Assembly: GCF_011751765.2 (NCBI RefSeq)
Contig: NZ_CP061169.1
Coordinates: 3,558,516 to 3,622,515 of the forward strand
Direction: 5' to 3'
From: Paramicrobacterium chengjingii
Lineage (GTDB): Bacteria; Actinomycetota; Actinomycetes; Actinomycetales; Microbacteriaceae
Length of the DNA stretch: 64,000 nucleotides
Shown here piece by piece: positions 33,177 to 44,860 of this stretch; the first letter of the stretch is position 1; every line of letters starts with the position of its first letter. The position numbers were made by a program, and so were the translations under genes. Under the pieces are notes generated by a model that was given only the letters and a program-made list of their open reading frames with translations, had not been told where the DNA came from and searched no databases.

Positions 33177-34160
33177 TCAGACCAGATGGATGCTGTTCTG
33201 AAGCCGCGTGCGCACCTCGAACATGTCGGTGCCCGCTGGCCTCGTCGCATCGGGAACTCCCGTGCGCAGAAAGTGCCCGACAACCGAGCGCTGCACAGCG
33301 AATGACGCGATGCCGCGGTTACGGCCGAGTGCTGTAATCGCAGCGTCGAGCGCCTCGTCTGGCAGCACGATCACGAGCGCCGTGAACGTGACGCGAGCCG
33401 CACGAGCAACAGCCTTCGCACGCGTCGCGAGTGCATGCATCGGCTTCTCCCCCTTGCCGAGGGCCTCGCTGATGAGATCAGCGCGCCGAACTCTCGCGGG
33501 CGCGCCCCAGTCCTCCGATTGCACGGCAAACAGGCCACTCGGCCCCAGCACGACATGGTCGATCTTGCGGGTGTCGCTTGCTGCCGCATCCGCGTCGACA
33601 ACCCACCTATCACTTCCTCTGTCCGTCGCCACCCCGTGCCACACGGTGTACCCCATGCCAAGTTCGCCCAGTGCTCGGGCCGTTGCCTCTTCGGCGAGAG
33701 CGTCGGCGAGCGAGTGCCGAATCTCGGTCGGGGCACGACGGATGAGCGCCTCGTCATAGATATCAATGGGCTCCGTGCCGCGGCCGACCCACTCGCGCAT
33801 CAGTGTGGTGAAGCGATCGCGTGCTCGCCCGCCTGGATGCCCGTACATACGGGCCTTCGGCCGCGAATCTCGTTGCGTCGACTGCGTGCGTCCGGTGCTC
33901 CAGACATGGTCTGCCTCGTCCGTATCGGCAGCGGATGCCGGGCGAGCAGACGAGCGCTTGTCGTACTGCGCCCGTGCTTCGGGCGTTCCCACGTGCTCCC
34001 AGGCAAGCTGCACGGCGTTGAAGAGCGCAGCGCTTCCTCCGAGATCGGGGTGCGTCTGCCGCGCCCGACGCCGATAGGCGCGGCGAAGCTGCGCATCGCT
34101 CACTGAGCGGTCGACGCCGAGCACGTCGTACGGGCTCTCGTCGAGGGGGCTTTCAGTCAT
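33177..34160 (-). CDS. J-domain protein with NERD-like C-terminal region
   Basis: 327 residues from ATG 34160. Residues ~10-68 are a J domain: YDVLGVDRSVSDAQLRRAYRRRARQ, then the HPD motif (37-39) needed to stimulate DnaK. Residues ~150-250 resemble a NERD nuclease core: EATARALGELGMGYTVWHG...KIDHVVLGPSGLFAVQ. The usual catalytic ExK after the IDH strand is replaced by Q-S-E (214-216), so nuclease activity is doubtful. The linker is Arg/Ser-rich. It stands alone. Function unknown beyond probable partnership with an Hsp70. Confidence 0.8.
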   Translation of the reverse strand: MTESPLDESPYDVLGVDRSVSDAQLRRAYRRRARQTHPDLGGSAALFNAVQLAWEHVGTPEARAQYDKRSSARPASAADTDEADHVWSTGRTQSTQRDSRPKARMYGHPGGRARDRFTTLMREWVGRGTEPIDIYDEALIRRAPTEIRHSLADALAEEATARALGELGMGYTVWHGVATDRGSDRWVVDADAAASDTRKIDHVVLGPSGLFAVQSEDWGAPARVRRADLISEALGKGEKPMHALATRAKAVARAARVTFTALVIVLPDEALDAAITALGRNRGIASFAVQRSVVGHFLRTGVPDATRPAGTDMFEVRTRLQNSIHLV

Positions 34161-34292
34161 GAAGAGCTTTCCGATCGGGGACGACAAAAAACACTATCGC
34201 GACAGGCTGTGCCGGTCATGAATCCGGTGCCATCCTGACCTCAGCGTTCGTTCGGGCTATCGTATGGGAGCGCGTTTAAATGGGGGAAGTGA

Positions 34293-35006
34293 ATGACGAT
34301 TGAGGCAATCGCCCTTCTCGCGATCTCGGTCTGCGTTGGCGCGTTTCTGCAGGGCACCGTAGGGGTCGGCTTTGCAATGCTCGTAGCCCCGATTGCTGCA
34401 CTCGTCGAGCCCAGCCTTGTGCCTGTGGCGATTCTGATCTGGATGCTGCCGCTCAACGCCCTCGTCGCATGGCGGGAGCGCCGTCATATCGACCTCCGCG
34501 GGGCCGGGTGGATCACAGTCGCGAGGGTGCTCGCGACGCCACTTGGCATCTGGTTGCTTCTGCTTATCCCGGAAAACCACCTTGGGTACCTCATCGGAGG
34601 CACCACGATCCTCGCGGCATTGGTCAGCTTCGCCGCGCCGAGTTTCACGCCGCGTCCCGCGGCGTTCCTCGCCGCGGGCGCTGTAACGGCGCTCAGCGAA
34701 ACCGCGACGGGCGTCGGTGGTCCGCCACTTGCTCTCGTCTACCAGCACAGACCTGCTGCCGAACTCCGTGCGACTGTCGCACTCTGCTTTCTCATAGGCG
34801 AGGTGATCTCGCTGATCGCACTCGCGCTCGGTGGCCAGTTCGGTGGCAGCGGCACGAATCTAGCCTTATGGCTTCTGCCCGCTGTCATTGTTGGCGTGTG
34901 GATCAGCTCCGTCACGCACAAGCGAGTCGGAGGCGCGGCGTTGCGTTACGGCATCCTGCTCTTTGCCCTTGCCTCAGGCATCGCTGTCATCATTGGAACG
35001 TTGTGA
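34293..35006 (+). CDS. Sulfite exporter TauE/SafE (TSUP) family permease
   Basis: 237 residues from ATG 34293, with GGGGGAAG upstream. About seven to eight membrane helices in two halves, with family motifs GAFLQGTVGVGFAMLVAPIAAL and, in the second half, ETATGVGGPPLALVYQH. TSUP proteins export or import small organic or sulfur anions (sulfite, sulfoacetate, taurine-related). The substrate cannot be told from sequence. It is a single gene followed by a hairpin shared with the convergent hsp20 gene. Confidence 0.88.
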   Translation: MTIEAIALLAISVCVGAFLQGTVGVGFAMLVAPIAALVEPSLVPVAILIWMLPLNALVAWRERRHIDLRGAGWITVARVLATPLGIWLLLLIPENHLGYLIGGTTILAALVSFAAPSFTPRPAAFLAAGAVTALSETATGVGGPPLALVYQHRPAAELRATVALCFLIGEVISLIALALGGQFGGSGTNLALWLLPAVIVGVWISSVTHKRVGGAALRYGILLFALASGIAVIIGTL

Positions 35007-35044
35007 CGCGGTCAGTCGTGGATGGGTGGCCGCGATGCGCGCAC

Positions 35045-35076
35045 AACGGCCGCCGACCAAGCGGTCGACGGCCGTT
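35045..35076. terminator. Putative bidirectional terminator between TSUP and hsp20
   Basis: AACGGCCG (35045-35052) pairs with CGGCCGTT (35069-35076), with an inner GACC/GGTC pairing. It lies between two convergent genes. Confidence 0.6.
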
Positions 35077-35082
35077 CTCCGA

Positions 35083-35523
35083 TTACGCTGAGGCCACGTC
35101 GTTCAGCTCCGGGGCCGATTCGGCGCTCACCGAGTTCACGGTGATCTTGCGAGGTTTTGCGCGTTCGCTCACCGGGATCATGATGCTGAGCACGCCGTTG
35201 TCATAGCTTGCGCTGATCATCTCGGTGTCAATGCCTTGACCGAGGCTGAGCTGGCGCACGTATGAAGCAGTCCCCCGCTCACGCGTGATCCACTTCACCC
35301 CGTCACCGCTCGACACCGTGCGCTCCGCGCGAATCGTCAGAAGCTGACCGTCCACGTCAATATCGACCGAACCCGGGTCAATTCCGGGCAGATCTGCGTT
35401 GAGCACGTAGGTGTCGCCGTCGCGGTAGAGATCCATGGGCATCTTCCGCGGCCCAGCGGGCGAGTCGGCGAATGCGCCGGCGAGCGATGCGAACTCTCGG
35501 AACGGGTCAAATGTTGCAGTCAT
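35083..35523 (-). CDS. Hsp20/alpha-crystallin small heat-shock protein
   Basis: 146 residues from ATG 35523, with GGGAGG upstream. The alpha-crystallin domain spans residues ~40-130 (MDLYRDGDTYVLNADLPGIDPGSVDIDVDGQLLTIRAERT ... GILS-like DNGVLSIMIPV, ending ERAKPRKITV). It acts as an ATP-independent holdase against aggregation. Both a HAIR and a CIRCE element lie in its promoter region, indicating repression by HspR and HrcA. Confidence 0.95.
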   Translation of the reverse strand: MTATFDPFREFASLAGAFADSPAGPRKMPMDLYRDGDTYVLNADLPGIDPGSVDIDVDGQLLTIRAERTVSSGDGVKWITRERGTASYVRQLSLGQGIDTEMISASYDNGVLSIMIPVSERAKPRKITVNSVSAESAPELNDVASA

Positions 35524-35539
35524 TAGGTAACCTCCCAAA

Positions 35540-35560
35540 CTTGAGTGTGTACTACTCAAC
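35540..35560. promoter_or_regulatory. HAIR element (HspR operator)
   Basis: CTTGAGT-N7-ACTCAAC, one base off the HAIR consensus CTTGAGT-N7-ACTCAAG. It lies 17 bp before the hsp20 start. Confidence 0.88.
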
Positions 35561-35571
35561 TGCAACTGAGA

Positions 35572-35598
35572 TTAGCACTCCCCTATTCCGAGTGCTAA
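35572..35598. promoter_or_regulatory. CIRCE element (HrcA operator)
   Basis: TTAGCACTC-N9-GAGTGCTAA, a perfect CIRCE inverted repeat. On the minus strand a candidate -35 TTAGCA and -10 TAATCT (18-bp spacer) lie within it, so HrcA would cover the promoter. Confidence 0.93.
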
Positions 35599-35693
35599 CT
35601 TTTTGACCTCGCCGACAGCGAACATCGCGTTCGGGGTCACGAAAACATCGGCACTCTGCCACGAGCCGATGCGAAGAAGGCGACAAGCGCCGA

Positions 35694-36182
35694 TTACATG
35701 GGTCCGGTTGTCATTCCGAACCGTCGGTCGGGGTCGAGGCGATCGAGCACTTTGGCCATAATGCGTCGCATATCGTCAATGTCGCGCTCGTCGAGGGCGT
35801 CTATCACGCTCTGCCGCACGGTATCGACGTGGCCCGGGGCCGTGTCGAGTACCTTCCGCCACCCCTCATCGGTAAGTTGGGCGTTGATGGCGCGACGATC
35901 GTCGACGTCCGGAACCCGGCGCACATAGTTCCGGCGCTCCAATCGTGAGACGACGTGTGACAAGCGGGGGAGCGTGGCGTTCGTGCGGGACGCGAGTGCG
36001 GTCATGCGCAGTGACCGCCCCTCGGCCTCCGAAAGCATAGCCAGCGTGAAATACTCGAAGTGAGTCAGGTCAGCATCGTGCTGAAGCTGGGTGTCGAGGG
36101 CACCGGGCAGCAGTTCAACGACCGCAACCAGTCGAGTCCACGCGGCGAGCTGCTCAGGCGAGAGCCAGTGTGGTTCTGTCAT
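35694..36182 (-). CDS. MarR-family transcriptional regulator
   Basis: 162 residues. The MarR winged helix is visible: HFEYFTLAMLSEAEGRSLRMTALASRTNATLPRLSHVVSRLERRNYVRRVPDVDDRRAINAQLTDEG. The DDRR wing is characteristic. The intergenic region to the divergent F420-type reductase contains an 18-bp perfect palindrome, a probable operator for both genes. Family members respond to phenolic or oxidative compounds; the ligand here is unknown. Confidence 0.93.
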   Translation of the reverse strand: MTEPHWLSPEQLAAWTRLVAVVELLPGALDTQLQHDADLTHFEYFTLAMLSEAEGRSLRMTALASRTNATLPRLSHVVSRLERRNYVRRVPDVDDRRAINAQLTDEGWRKVLDTAPGHVDTVRQSVIDALDERDIDDMRRIMAKVLDRLDPDRRFGMTTGPM

Positions 36183-36206
36183 CTCCCCATTCTACAGTTA
36201 CTTGAC

Positions 36207-36247
36207 GCAACAACTAATTTCTATTACTTTAGTTGTTGCAACAACTA
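36207..36247. promoter_or_regulatory. MarR operator region
   Basis: TAGTTGTTGCAACAACTA (36230-36247) is a perfect 18-bp palindrome. A second half-site GCAACAACTA lies at 36207-36216. It lies in the 127-bp divergent gap, and AT-rich TTTCTATTACTTT lies between the two sites. Confidence 0.8.
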
Positions 36248-36309
36248 TGAAACAGTGAGACGCTCGGTACACGACCCCGCGATCCATTCGGACTATCTGG
36301 AGGAAGAAC

Positions 36310-36924
36310 ATGACGACAATCTCGATCATCGGCGCGGGCAACATGGGCACAGCTATCGCGACACTTGGATTGACGGGCGGGCATTCCGTTCAGGTCATCG
36401 GCCGCGACATCGAAAAGGCACGCGTCACAGAAGCGGTTACCGCTGGCGTGATCGGCGACGAACTCTCAGGCGACATCGTAATCCTCGCGCTGCCACATCC
36501 AGCCGTTGACGAGGTGCTCGCCACGTATGGCTCACAACTCGCCGGCAAGACCGTCGTCGACATCACGAACCCCGTCGACTTCGAGTCCTTCGATTCGCTC
36601 GTCGTTCCATCGGATTCCTCGAAGACAGCCGAGATCGCCGCCAAGCTTCCCGACACCGCGGTGCTCAAGGCGTTCAACACGAATTTCGCGGCGACCCTAA
36701 TCGGCGGCACTGTGGGCACCGTGCAGACAGCCGTCCTGATCGCGGGTGACGACACCGAAGCGAAGAGCGTTCTGTCCGACGTCGTCATTTCAGGGGGCCT
36801 CCGCGCCGTTGACGCCGGCTCACTCAAGCGAGCCCGTGAGCTCGAGTCGCTCGGCTTCCTGCAGCTCACTCTCGCTGCAGGTGAGAAGACGAGCTGGACA
36901 ACCGGATTCGCTCTGGAGAAGTAG
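36310..36924 (+). CDS. NADPH-dependent F420 reductase-like oxidoreductase
   Basis: 204 residues. N-terminal Rossmann motif ISIIGAGNMGTAIATLGLTGGHSVQVIGRD, then VILALPHPAVDEVL, VVDITNPVDFE and VLKAFNTNFAATL. These match the F420H2:NADP+ oxidoreductase / YffE-like family (PF03807), in which many bacterial members have no proven F420 use. It is divergent from the MarR regulator and ends before a strong hairpin, so it is the single MarR target visible. Confidence 0.88.
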   Translation: MTTISIIGAGNMGTAIATLGLTGGHSVQVIGRDIEKARVTEAVTAGVIGDELSGDIVILALPHPAVDEVLATYGSQLAGKTVVDITNPVDFESFDSLVVPSDSSKTAEIAAKLPDTAVLKAFNTNFAATLIGGTVGTVQTAVLIAGDDTEAKSVLSDVVISGGLRAVDAGSLKRARELESLGFLQLTLAAGEKTSWTTGFALEK

Positions 36925-36950
36925 AACATTGTAACTCTCTAGTCCAGTTG

Positions 36951-36983
36951 CGATGCCCGAGATCGAGCCGATCTCGGGCATCG
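36951..36983 (+). terminator. Intrinsic terminator after the reductase gene
   Basis: A 15-bp perfect stem (CGATGCCCGAGATCG at 36951-36965 with its complement at 36969-36983) and a 3-nt loop. Confidence 0.8.
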
Positions 36984-37030
36984 TCGTCTCGCGCCCCTGG
37001 CCGTAGACTAGCGAGTGAAAAGGGGGTCCA

Positions 37031-38740
37031 TTGGGCGATTCAGACGACATCCGATTCGACAGGGATACAGCACCGGCGTTCCGGTCGAGAGAGCACGCGA
37101 GCGACTCCGCAGATCCGACAGCCCCCGAGCCCGTCCACGATGCGCCGCGATTCTCTATCGACGAACCAGTTATTCGGGTAGATGATCGGAAGCGTTTTGA
37201 TCGTGACGATGTCGTGCACCGCAAGGGCCTCTATTCGCTCGCAACGGGAACATTCACCCCCCGCGATGCGATGGTCTCAGACCTGATCGCCATCGCCGAA
37301 GCGCTTGAACAGGCGGATATCGACTACCTCCTCGTGCGTGGTGAGGATGACCAAGAGACGATCGCGGTTGACCGCCGCGACCGCCGCGCTGTAGAAGCAG
37401 CGTTTGCCACGGCTTTTGCGAATGAGCCGTTCTACGCACTGACCTTGCCGAAGAAGCACGATCACGACCGCTCTGCGGCGCCCTTCTATACCGTGGACAA
37501 AGACGCGCGCTCTGTGCTCATTGCCGACGGAGCGTTATCGACAGATCCGAAGGCTAAGGTTCTCAGGCTCTATCGCCCGCGCGTCGAACCGATCGGGCGA
37601 CTCCGGTATGGCCCGAAGTCAGCACCGCAGCTCGAATTCTGGAGTTTCGGAGACCAGACGATCGTCGCTCCCACCCCCAACGCTCTGACACGGCAACAGC
37701 TTGATCGCTCCGAAGCGGTGATCGCGACGGTCACACGATTCGGCAGGGAGTGGCCGACGCTCGAGAACATGTTCGCGGAGCTCGCAAGTGACATCGGCTT
37801 CGATATCGATGTTGTCTTCTCGTGGGTTGATGGCACGAGTGCCGACTACCAGAAGGCGCGTGCAGAGCAGATGGACGGTGTGGTCGTGGGGGAGGGGGAC
37901 GACTCCGTCGCCCGCTTTCGGCAGATCGATGAGTTGAAATATGCCCTTAGAAGTATTTATCTCTTTGCGCCCTGGGTTCGTCGCATTTTTATCGCGTCAG
38001 ACTCGCCGCCACCCGCATGGCTTCAGCACCATCCCAAGGTGACCTTCGTACCGGCCGATAAGCACTTTGCCGATCCGAGTGTGCTGCCAACGCACAACTC
38101 TCACGCCGTCGAAAGCCAGCTCCAACACATCCCTGGCCTGGCTGAGCACTTCTTATATTCCAATGACGACATGTTCTTTGGGCGCACCGTCAGCCCCGAT
38201 CTCTTCTTCTCGCCGGGCGGTGTCACCAAGTTTGTCGAGGCACGCACGCGTATTGGGCTCGGAGACACCGATCCCACGCGCAGCGGGCATGAGAACGCCG
38301 CCCGAGTAAATCGGGAAGTCTTGCACGCCCGATTCGGCAAGGTGACGACGCGCCACCTCGAGCACTGCGCCGCGCCGTTACGGGTAAGCGTGCTGAGCGA
38401 GATGGAACGCGAGTTTCCCGAGGAGTTCCGTCGCACTGCAGCCGCACGGTTCCGCTCAGCCACCGACATATCGGTAACGAATTCCTTCTACCACTACTAC
38501 GCGCTCATGACGGGGCGAGCCGTGGAGCAGAGGCAAGCGAAGGTGAAGTACATCGAGACGACGTTGAAGAGCGCTGTTCCTGCCTTAGAGCGGCTGCTGC
38601 GCAAACGGGATCAGGACATGTTCTGTCTCAATGACGGGTCGAACCCCGAGCTCAGTGATGCCGAACGCACGCGGGCCGTGCTGAACTTCCTCAATCGCTA
38701 CTTCCCGTTCCCAGCGCCCTGGGAGAAGGAAGAGATATAG
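37031..38740 (+). CDS. Stealth-family sugar-phosphate transferase
   Basis: 569 residues from TTG 37031, with AGGGGG upstream. Stealth conserved regions in order: CR1 DIDVVFSWVDGTSADYQ (~257), CR2 ARFRQIDELKYALRSIYLFAPWVRRIFIASD (~295), CR3 HNSHAVESQLQHIPGLAEHFLYSNDDMFFG (~355), and CR4 near SVTNSFYHYYALMTG. The N-terminal ~230 residues are a less conserved extension. Stealth proteins transfer hexose 1-phosphate to cell-surface glycans (capsule or wall polysaccharide). No other glycan genes are adjacent, so the acceptor is unknown. Confidence 0.9.
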   Translation: MGDSDDIRFDRDTAPAFRSREHASDSADPTAPEPVHDAPRFSIDEPVIRVDDRKRFDRDDVVHRKGLYSLATGTFTPRDAMVSDLIAIAEALEQADIDYLLVRGEDDQETIAVDRRDRRAVEAAFATAFANEPFYALTLPKKHDHDRSAAPFYTVDKDARSVLIADGALSTDPKAKVLRLYRPRVEPIGRLRYGPKSAPQLEFWSFGDQTIVAPTPNALTRQQLDRSEAVIATVTRFGREWPTLENMFAELASDIGFDIDVVFSWVDGTSADYQKARAEQMDGVVVGEGDDSVARFRQIDELKYALRSIYLFAPWVRRIFIASDSPPPAWLQHHPKVTFVPADKHFADPSVLPTHNSHAVESQLQHIPGLAEHFLYSNDDMFFGRTVSPDLFFSPGGVTKFVEARTRIGLGDTDPTRSGHENAARVNREVLHARFGKVTTRHLEHCAAPLRVSVLSEMEREFPEEFRRTAAARFRSATDISVTNSFYHYYALMTGRAVEQRQAKVKYIETTLKSAVPALERLLRKRDQDMFCLNDGSNPELSDAERTRAVLNFLNRYFPFPAPWEKEEI

Positions 38741-38875
38741 CTTCACGGGCTTCAGCTCCTGGCCTGCGTTTGTCTCGCTTTGTCGTCCACAGGCAACAAG
38801 TTTTGCGAGTTATCCACATTGGTGGTGTGATCGGGGGTTTGTGTCGGTAGGAATGTCGGTGGCTACTGGCAAACT

Positions 38876-40336
38876 ATGGTCATGCAAAACACAGCGACAG
38901 TCTCCGATTTCGAGCCTGTGGAGGGTCCGGATGCTGCAGCTGTGCGTGCCGCGGAGAACACGCTTGCTAGCGCTGCTGAGCTTGCCAGGATTGATCCGGC
39001 CGCACTGTCTGCCGACGCCCTCCTGACCTATACCGGGCTGTTGGGGAACATCACCCGTGTTATCGAGGGCCGCCAAATCTCCAACGTCGGAGACATTGCC
39101 CGGCGCTCCAATACCGATGCTGGATTTGATGGTCTTGCTGCCCGTCACGGATCATCCAGCCCGACAGCGTTGTTTGAGAAGGTGACGGGGGTGAAGAACT
39201 CCACAGCGCACCGGTACGCGAAGGTCGCCGAGCAGACGACTCCGCGGGTGTCTGACACGGGGCTGCCGTTGGATCCGGTGTTCTCGCTGACGGCGGATGC
39301 TCTTGCTGAGGGCACGATCGGTTTGGATGTTGCTGAGGTGATCACATCGGCGTTGGCGCCGGTACTGTCTCGGGTGGCACCGGAACAAGCAGAGTGGGCC
39401 GAGGCGACACTGTTGGGCAACGCCACGGGTGCATTCGGTGAGATCCCCGTCACGGCTGATGTTCTGCGTCAGCAGGCCCGCATGTTTTGTGTTGCTTTGG
39501 ATCCGGATGGTGTGGAACCCACAGCGGAAGAACTCCATGAAGCACGTGCTCTGGTGTTTCGTCACCAGGACGACGGGAGTATGAGAATCACCGGCACCCT
39601 GTCCCCGGAACAGGCGGCACAGGTGACACCGGTGTTTGACGCATTCATGTCCAAGAGAACGTCACCGAAGTTCATGGAGACCGAAGAACTCGCAGCCCAC
39701 GGTGAAGAACCGGAAGCACGGTCGAGGCAGCAGGAACGTGCTGACGTGTTCACAGCGATCATCGGCGGCACCGGGAAACAGAAGTCTGCACCGAAACTCC
39801 ACGGCAGAGGACCCACCGTGCTCGTCACCGTGAAAAACGATGACCTCGAAGCAGGCACGGGTGCTGCCTGGTCACCGGGAACACCAGCACCGTTACCCAT
39901 GTCGTTTGTGAAGCAGATGCGATGCGACGGCGACACCCGACAGGTGCGTATCGATGAGCACGGTGACGTGTTGAACCTCGGGTATGCCAGACGTGAGTTC
40001 ACCCCGAAGCAACGCCTCGCCCTGATCGCACGCGATGGCGGCACGTGTGTTGCCGCTGACTGTGGCATCCCCGCCTGGCTGTGTGAAGCTCACCATGTTC
40101 AGGGGTGGGCGAAAGACGGGAAGACCGACGCCACCAACGGTGTCATGTTGTGTTGGTTTCATCACAGGCTTGTCGAACGAGGCGAATGGGCTCTCACCCG
40201 CGACAACACAGGGCAACCGAGACTGATTCCACCAGACTGGTACGTCAATCGACGGTATTTAGGACGCCGGCGCAAGACCGGAGACGATAACGACACCGGA
40301 CCCGACCCTGGCCGAGATACCAGGCCGCGCACCTGA
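38876..40336 (+). CDS. DUF222 / HNH endonuclease domain protein (REP13E12-like)
   Basis: 486 residues. The N-terminal DUF222 region (~30-330) is followed by a C-terminal HNH nuclease: TPKQRLALIARDGGTCVAADCGIPAWLCEAHHVQGWAKDGKTDATNGVMLCWFHHRL (AHH...N...H pattern with Cys pairs). Such genes are multi-copy in many actinobacteria, some within mobile repeats such as mycobacterial REP13E12. Codon use is visibly different from flanking genes (TTG, GTT, GGT and CAC-rich), suggesting lateral origin. The biological role is unproven. ATG 38882 is an alternative start. Confidence 0.9.
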   Translation: MVMQNTATVSDFEPVEGPDAAAVRAAENTLASAAELARIDPAALSADALLTYTGLLGNITRVIEGRQISNVGDIARRSNTDAGFDGLAARHGSSSPTALFEKVTGVKNSTAHRYAKVAEQTTPRVSDTGLPLDPVFSLTADALAEGTIGLDVAEVITSALAPVLSRVAPEQAEWAEATLLGNATGAFGEIPVTADVLRQQARMFCVALDPDGVEPTAEELHEARALVFRHQDDGSMRITGTLSPEQAAQVTPVFDAFMSKRTSPKFMETEELAAHGEEPEARSRQQERADVFTAIIGGTGKQKSAPKLHGRGPTVLVTVKNDDLEAGTGAAWSPGTPAPLPMSFVKQMRCDGDTRQVRIDEHGDVLNLGYARREFTPKQRLALIARDGGTCVAADCGIPAWLCEAHHVQGWAKDGKTDATNGVMLCWFHHRLVERGEWALTRDNTGQPRLIPPDWYVNRRYLGRRRKTGDDNDTGPDPGRDTRPRT

Positions 40337-40584
40337 CGTACGCGGCGGCCCCGGGGGAACAGACACGCACGAGTCACACCACTCGACGCGCTACACGGAG
40401 TGCGCCCGGCAGTTGCTGCACGAGTTCAACCGCTCGAAGTGCCACGTGGCCCGCCCAGGGCAGCCGGCGCCGATGAGCCGCACCCAGACGCTACGGACGG
40501 GTGACGAAACGACACGTGGAGCGCGCCGGGCAGGAACGACGAGTGCAGAAGAACCGTCCACCTCTGCATTGCGTTCGGGAAGCG

Positions 40585-41517
40585 CTAACCGACGGGCGTC
40601 GGAACCCTGCGTGACGCAGCCTCGGCAGCCTGCGTACGCGAAAGCGGAAACTCGATTCCGTCTGCATCGAGCCGCCGCGCAGTCTCGTCAGCATCGATAT
40701 AGTCGAGCGCACGATACTGCCCCAGCGGCACGACCGAGTGCAGCACAGTGCTCTCGTATACATGAACAAGATTGAACGCTCGCGCACCGTCGTGGCCACG
40801 CGTTCCGCCCACCGGCACATTGAGATCCTGCGTATAGCAACTCGCCGAGGCCACAGATACCGGAATGCCCTCAAACGTCGCCATCGACGAGTAGTGAAGG
40901 TGTCCGGCAATGATGCTGCGCACATCCGATCCGCGCAGCACCTCAGCCAGCTCATGCTGATCGCGAAGCTCAACGCTGACGGCAAGATCGAGAACGCTTG
41001 GAATCGGGGGATGGTGCATGGCGAGAATGGTGCCATGCGGCGCAGGCACAGCGAGCTGCTCACGCAGCCAGACAAGCTGCTCTGCCGTCAGGTCACCGTA
41101 GTGTTCACCGGGAACACTGGTGTCAATGGTGATGACCCGCAACCCATTGAGGTCGTAGACCCGATTGACCGGACGCATGCTCGGCGGCTCACCGAGCAGC
41201 TCGACACGCAGCGCGGCACGGTTGTCATGGTTGCCCATCGCCCAGATCACGCGGGCGCCAAGCCTCTCTGCCGCCGGCTCGACAATGTTTCGAAGCAGAT
41301 CGTATGCTTCGGGCTCTCCCTTGTCGGCGAGATCACCGGTGAAAATGATTGCCTCGGGGCGGCCCTCAGAGGCCTCGACCTCATCAAACAGCTCACGCAA
41401 CTGTGCTGCAGGATCGACGACATCGTAGAGTCGGCGCCCCCCACCCAGAAGGTGAGTGTCGCTGATGTGCAGAAGAAAGTGGTCCGGCCTCGGGTATTCG
41501 GCCGTTCGTGGAGTCAC
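40585..41517 (-). CDS. Metallophosphoesterase, 3',5'-cyclic-AMP phosphodiesterase (CpdA/Icc) type
   Basis: 310 residues. Class III phosphodiesterase motifs: [13 protein letters not shown] (Asp, His), [16 protein letters not shown] (Asp), [12 protein letters not shown] (Asn, His), AMHHPPIPS and [10 protein letters not shown] (His, His). It hydrolyses cyclic nucleotides or other phosphodiesters in the cytoplasm. The C-terminal ~50 residues extend beyond the core. It lies 84 bp before the LuxR-type regulator gene but is transcribed in the same, leftward, direction. Confidence 0.88.
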   Translation of the reverse strand: MTPRTAEYPRPDHFLLHISDTHLLGGGRRLYDVVDPAAQLRELFDEVEASEGRPEAIIFTGDLADKGEPEAYDLLRNIVEPAAERLGARVIWAMGNHDNRAALRVELLGEPPSMRPVNRVYDLNGLRVITIDTSVPGEHYGDLTAEQLVWLREQLAVPAPHGTILAMHHPPIPSVLDLAVSVELRDQHELAEVLRGSDVRSIIAGHLHYSSMATFEGIPVSVASASCYTQDLNVPVGGTRGHDGARAFNLVHVYESTVLHSVVPLGQYRALDYIDADETARRLDADGIEFPLSRTQAAEAASRRVPTPVG

Positions 41518-41601
41518 GACGCATCCATTCGCTGGCTTCTTCGGATACCCACATCACAGCACATCTCTCCGAACAGACGGTGAATGGGGGACGGCGCGCC
41601 G

Positions 41602-44527
<2,926 letters not shown>

Positions 44528-44541
<14 letters not shown>

Positions 44542-44764
44542 CCACGCCCGTCATCGTTGCGGCCCTCCGCGCCTGTCGACCGTCGCGGCGACGCTCAACG
44601 ACACCTTTCAACCAGGTTACAAGGCGCGAGAACATCGAGACATACGGCACGACCTGCTCGGGACTGAGCTCAGCAACGCGCCGCTGCTCGGCCGCGTGCT
44701 CCACGGCACGCTCATGCTGACGATATTCAATTTCGTAGTACAGCTCCGGCGATGCGTTCATCAT
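44528..44764 (-). CDS. Small helical protein upstream of the LAL regulator
   Basis: 78 residues from ATG 44764, with GGAG 5 nt upstream. N-terminal MMNASPELYYEIEYRQHERAVEHAAEQRRVAEL is a charged amphipathic helix, followed by QVVPYVSMFSRLVTWLKGVVERRRDGRQARRA with one weakly hydrophobic helix and a basic end. No family was recognised. It overlaps the LAL regulator start by 14 bp. Confidence 0.6.
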
Positions 44765-44860
44765 TCCCACTCCAGATATCTCGTTCGATACCTCAAGAGT
44801 GCGAGCTAAGGTAGGCACCCCTCATCGGGCAGGTGCCCTATCTTCTCTTTCAGCTGGGCC

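Noticed and set aside
38810..38818. DnaA box TTATCCACA upstream of the DUF222 gene
   Set aside because: A single box far from the origin; expected by chance now and then.
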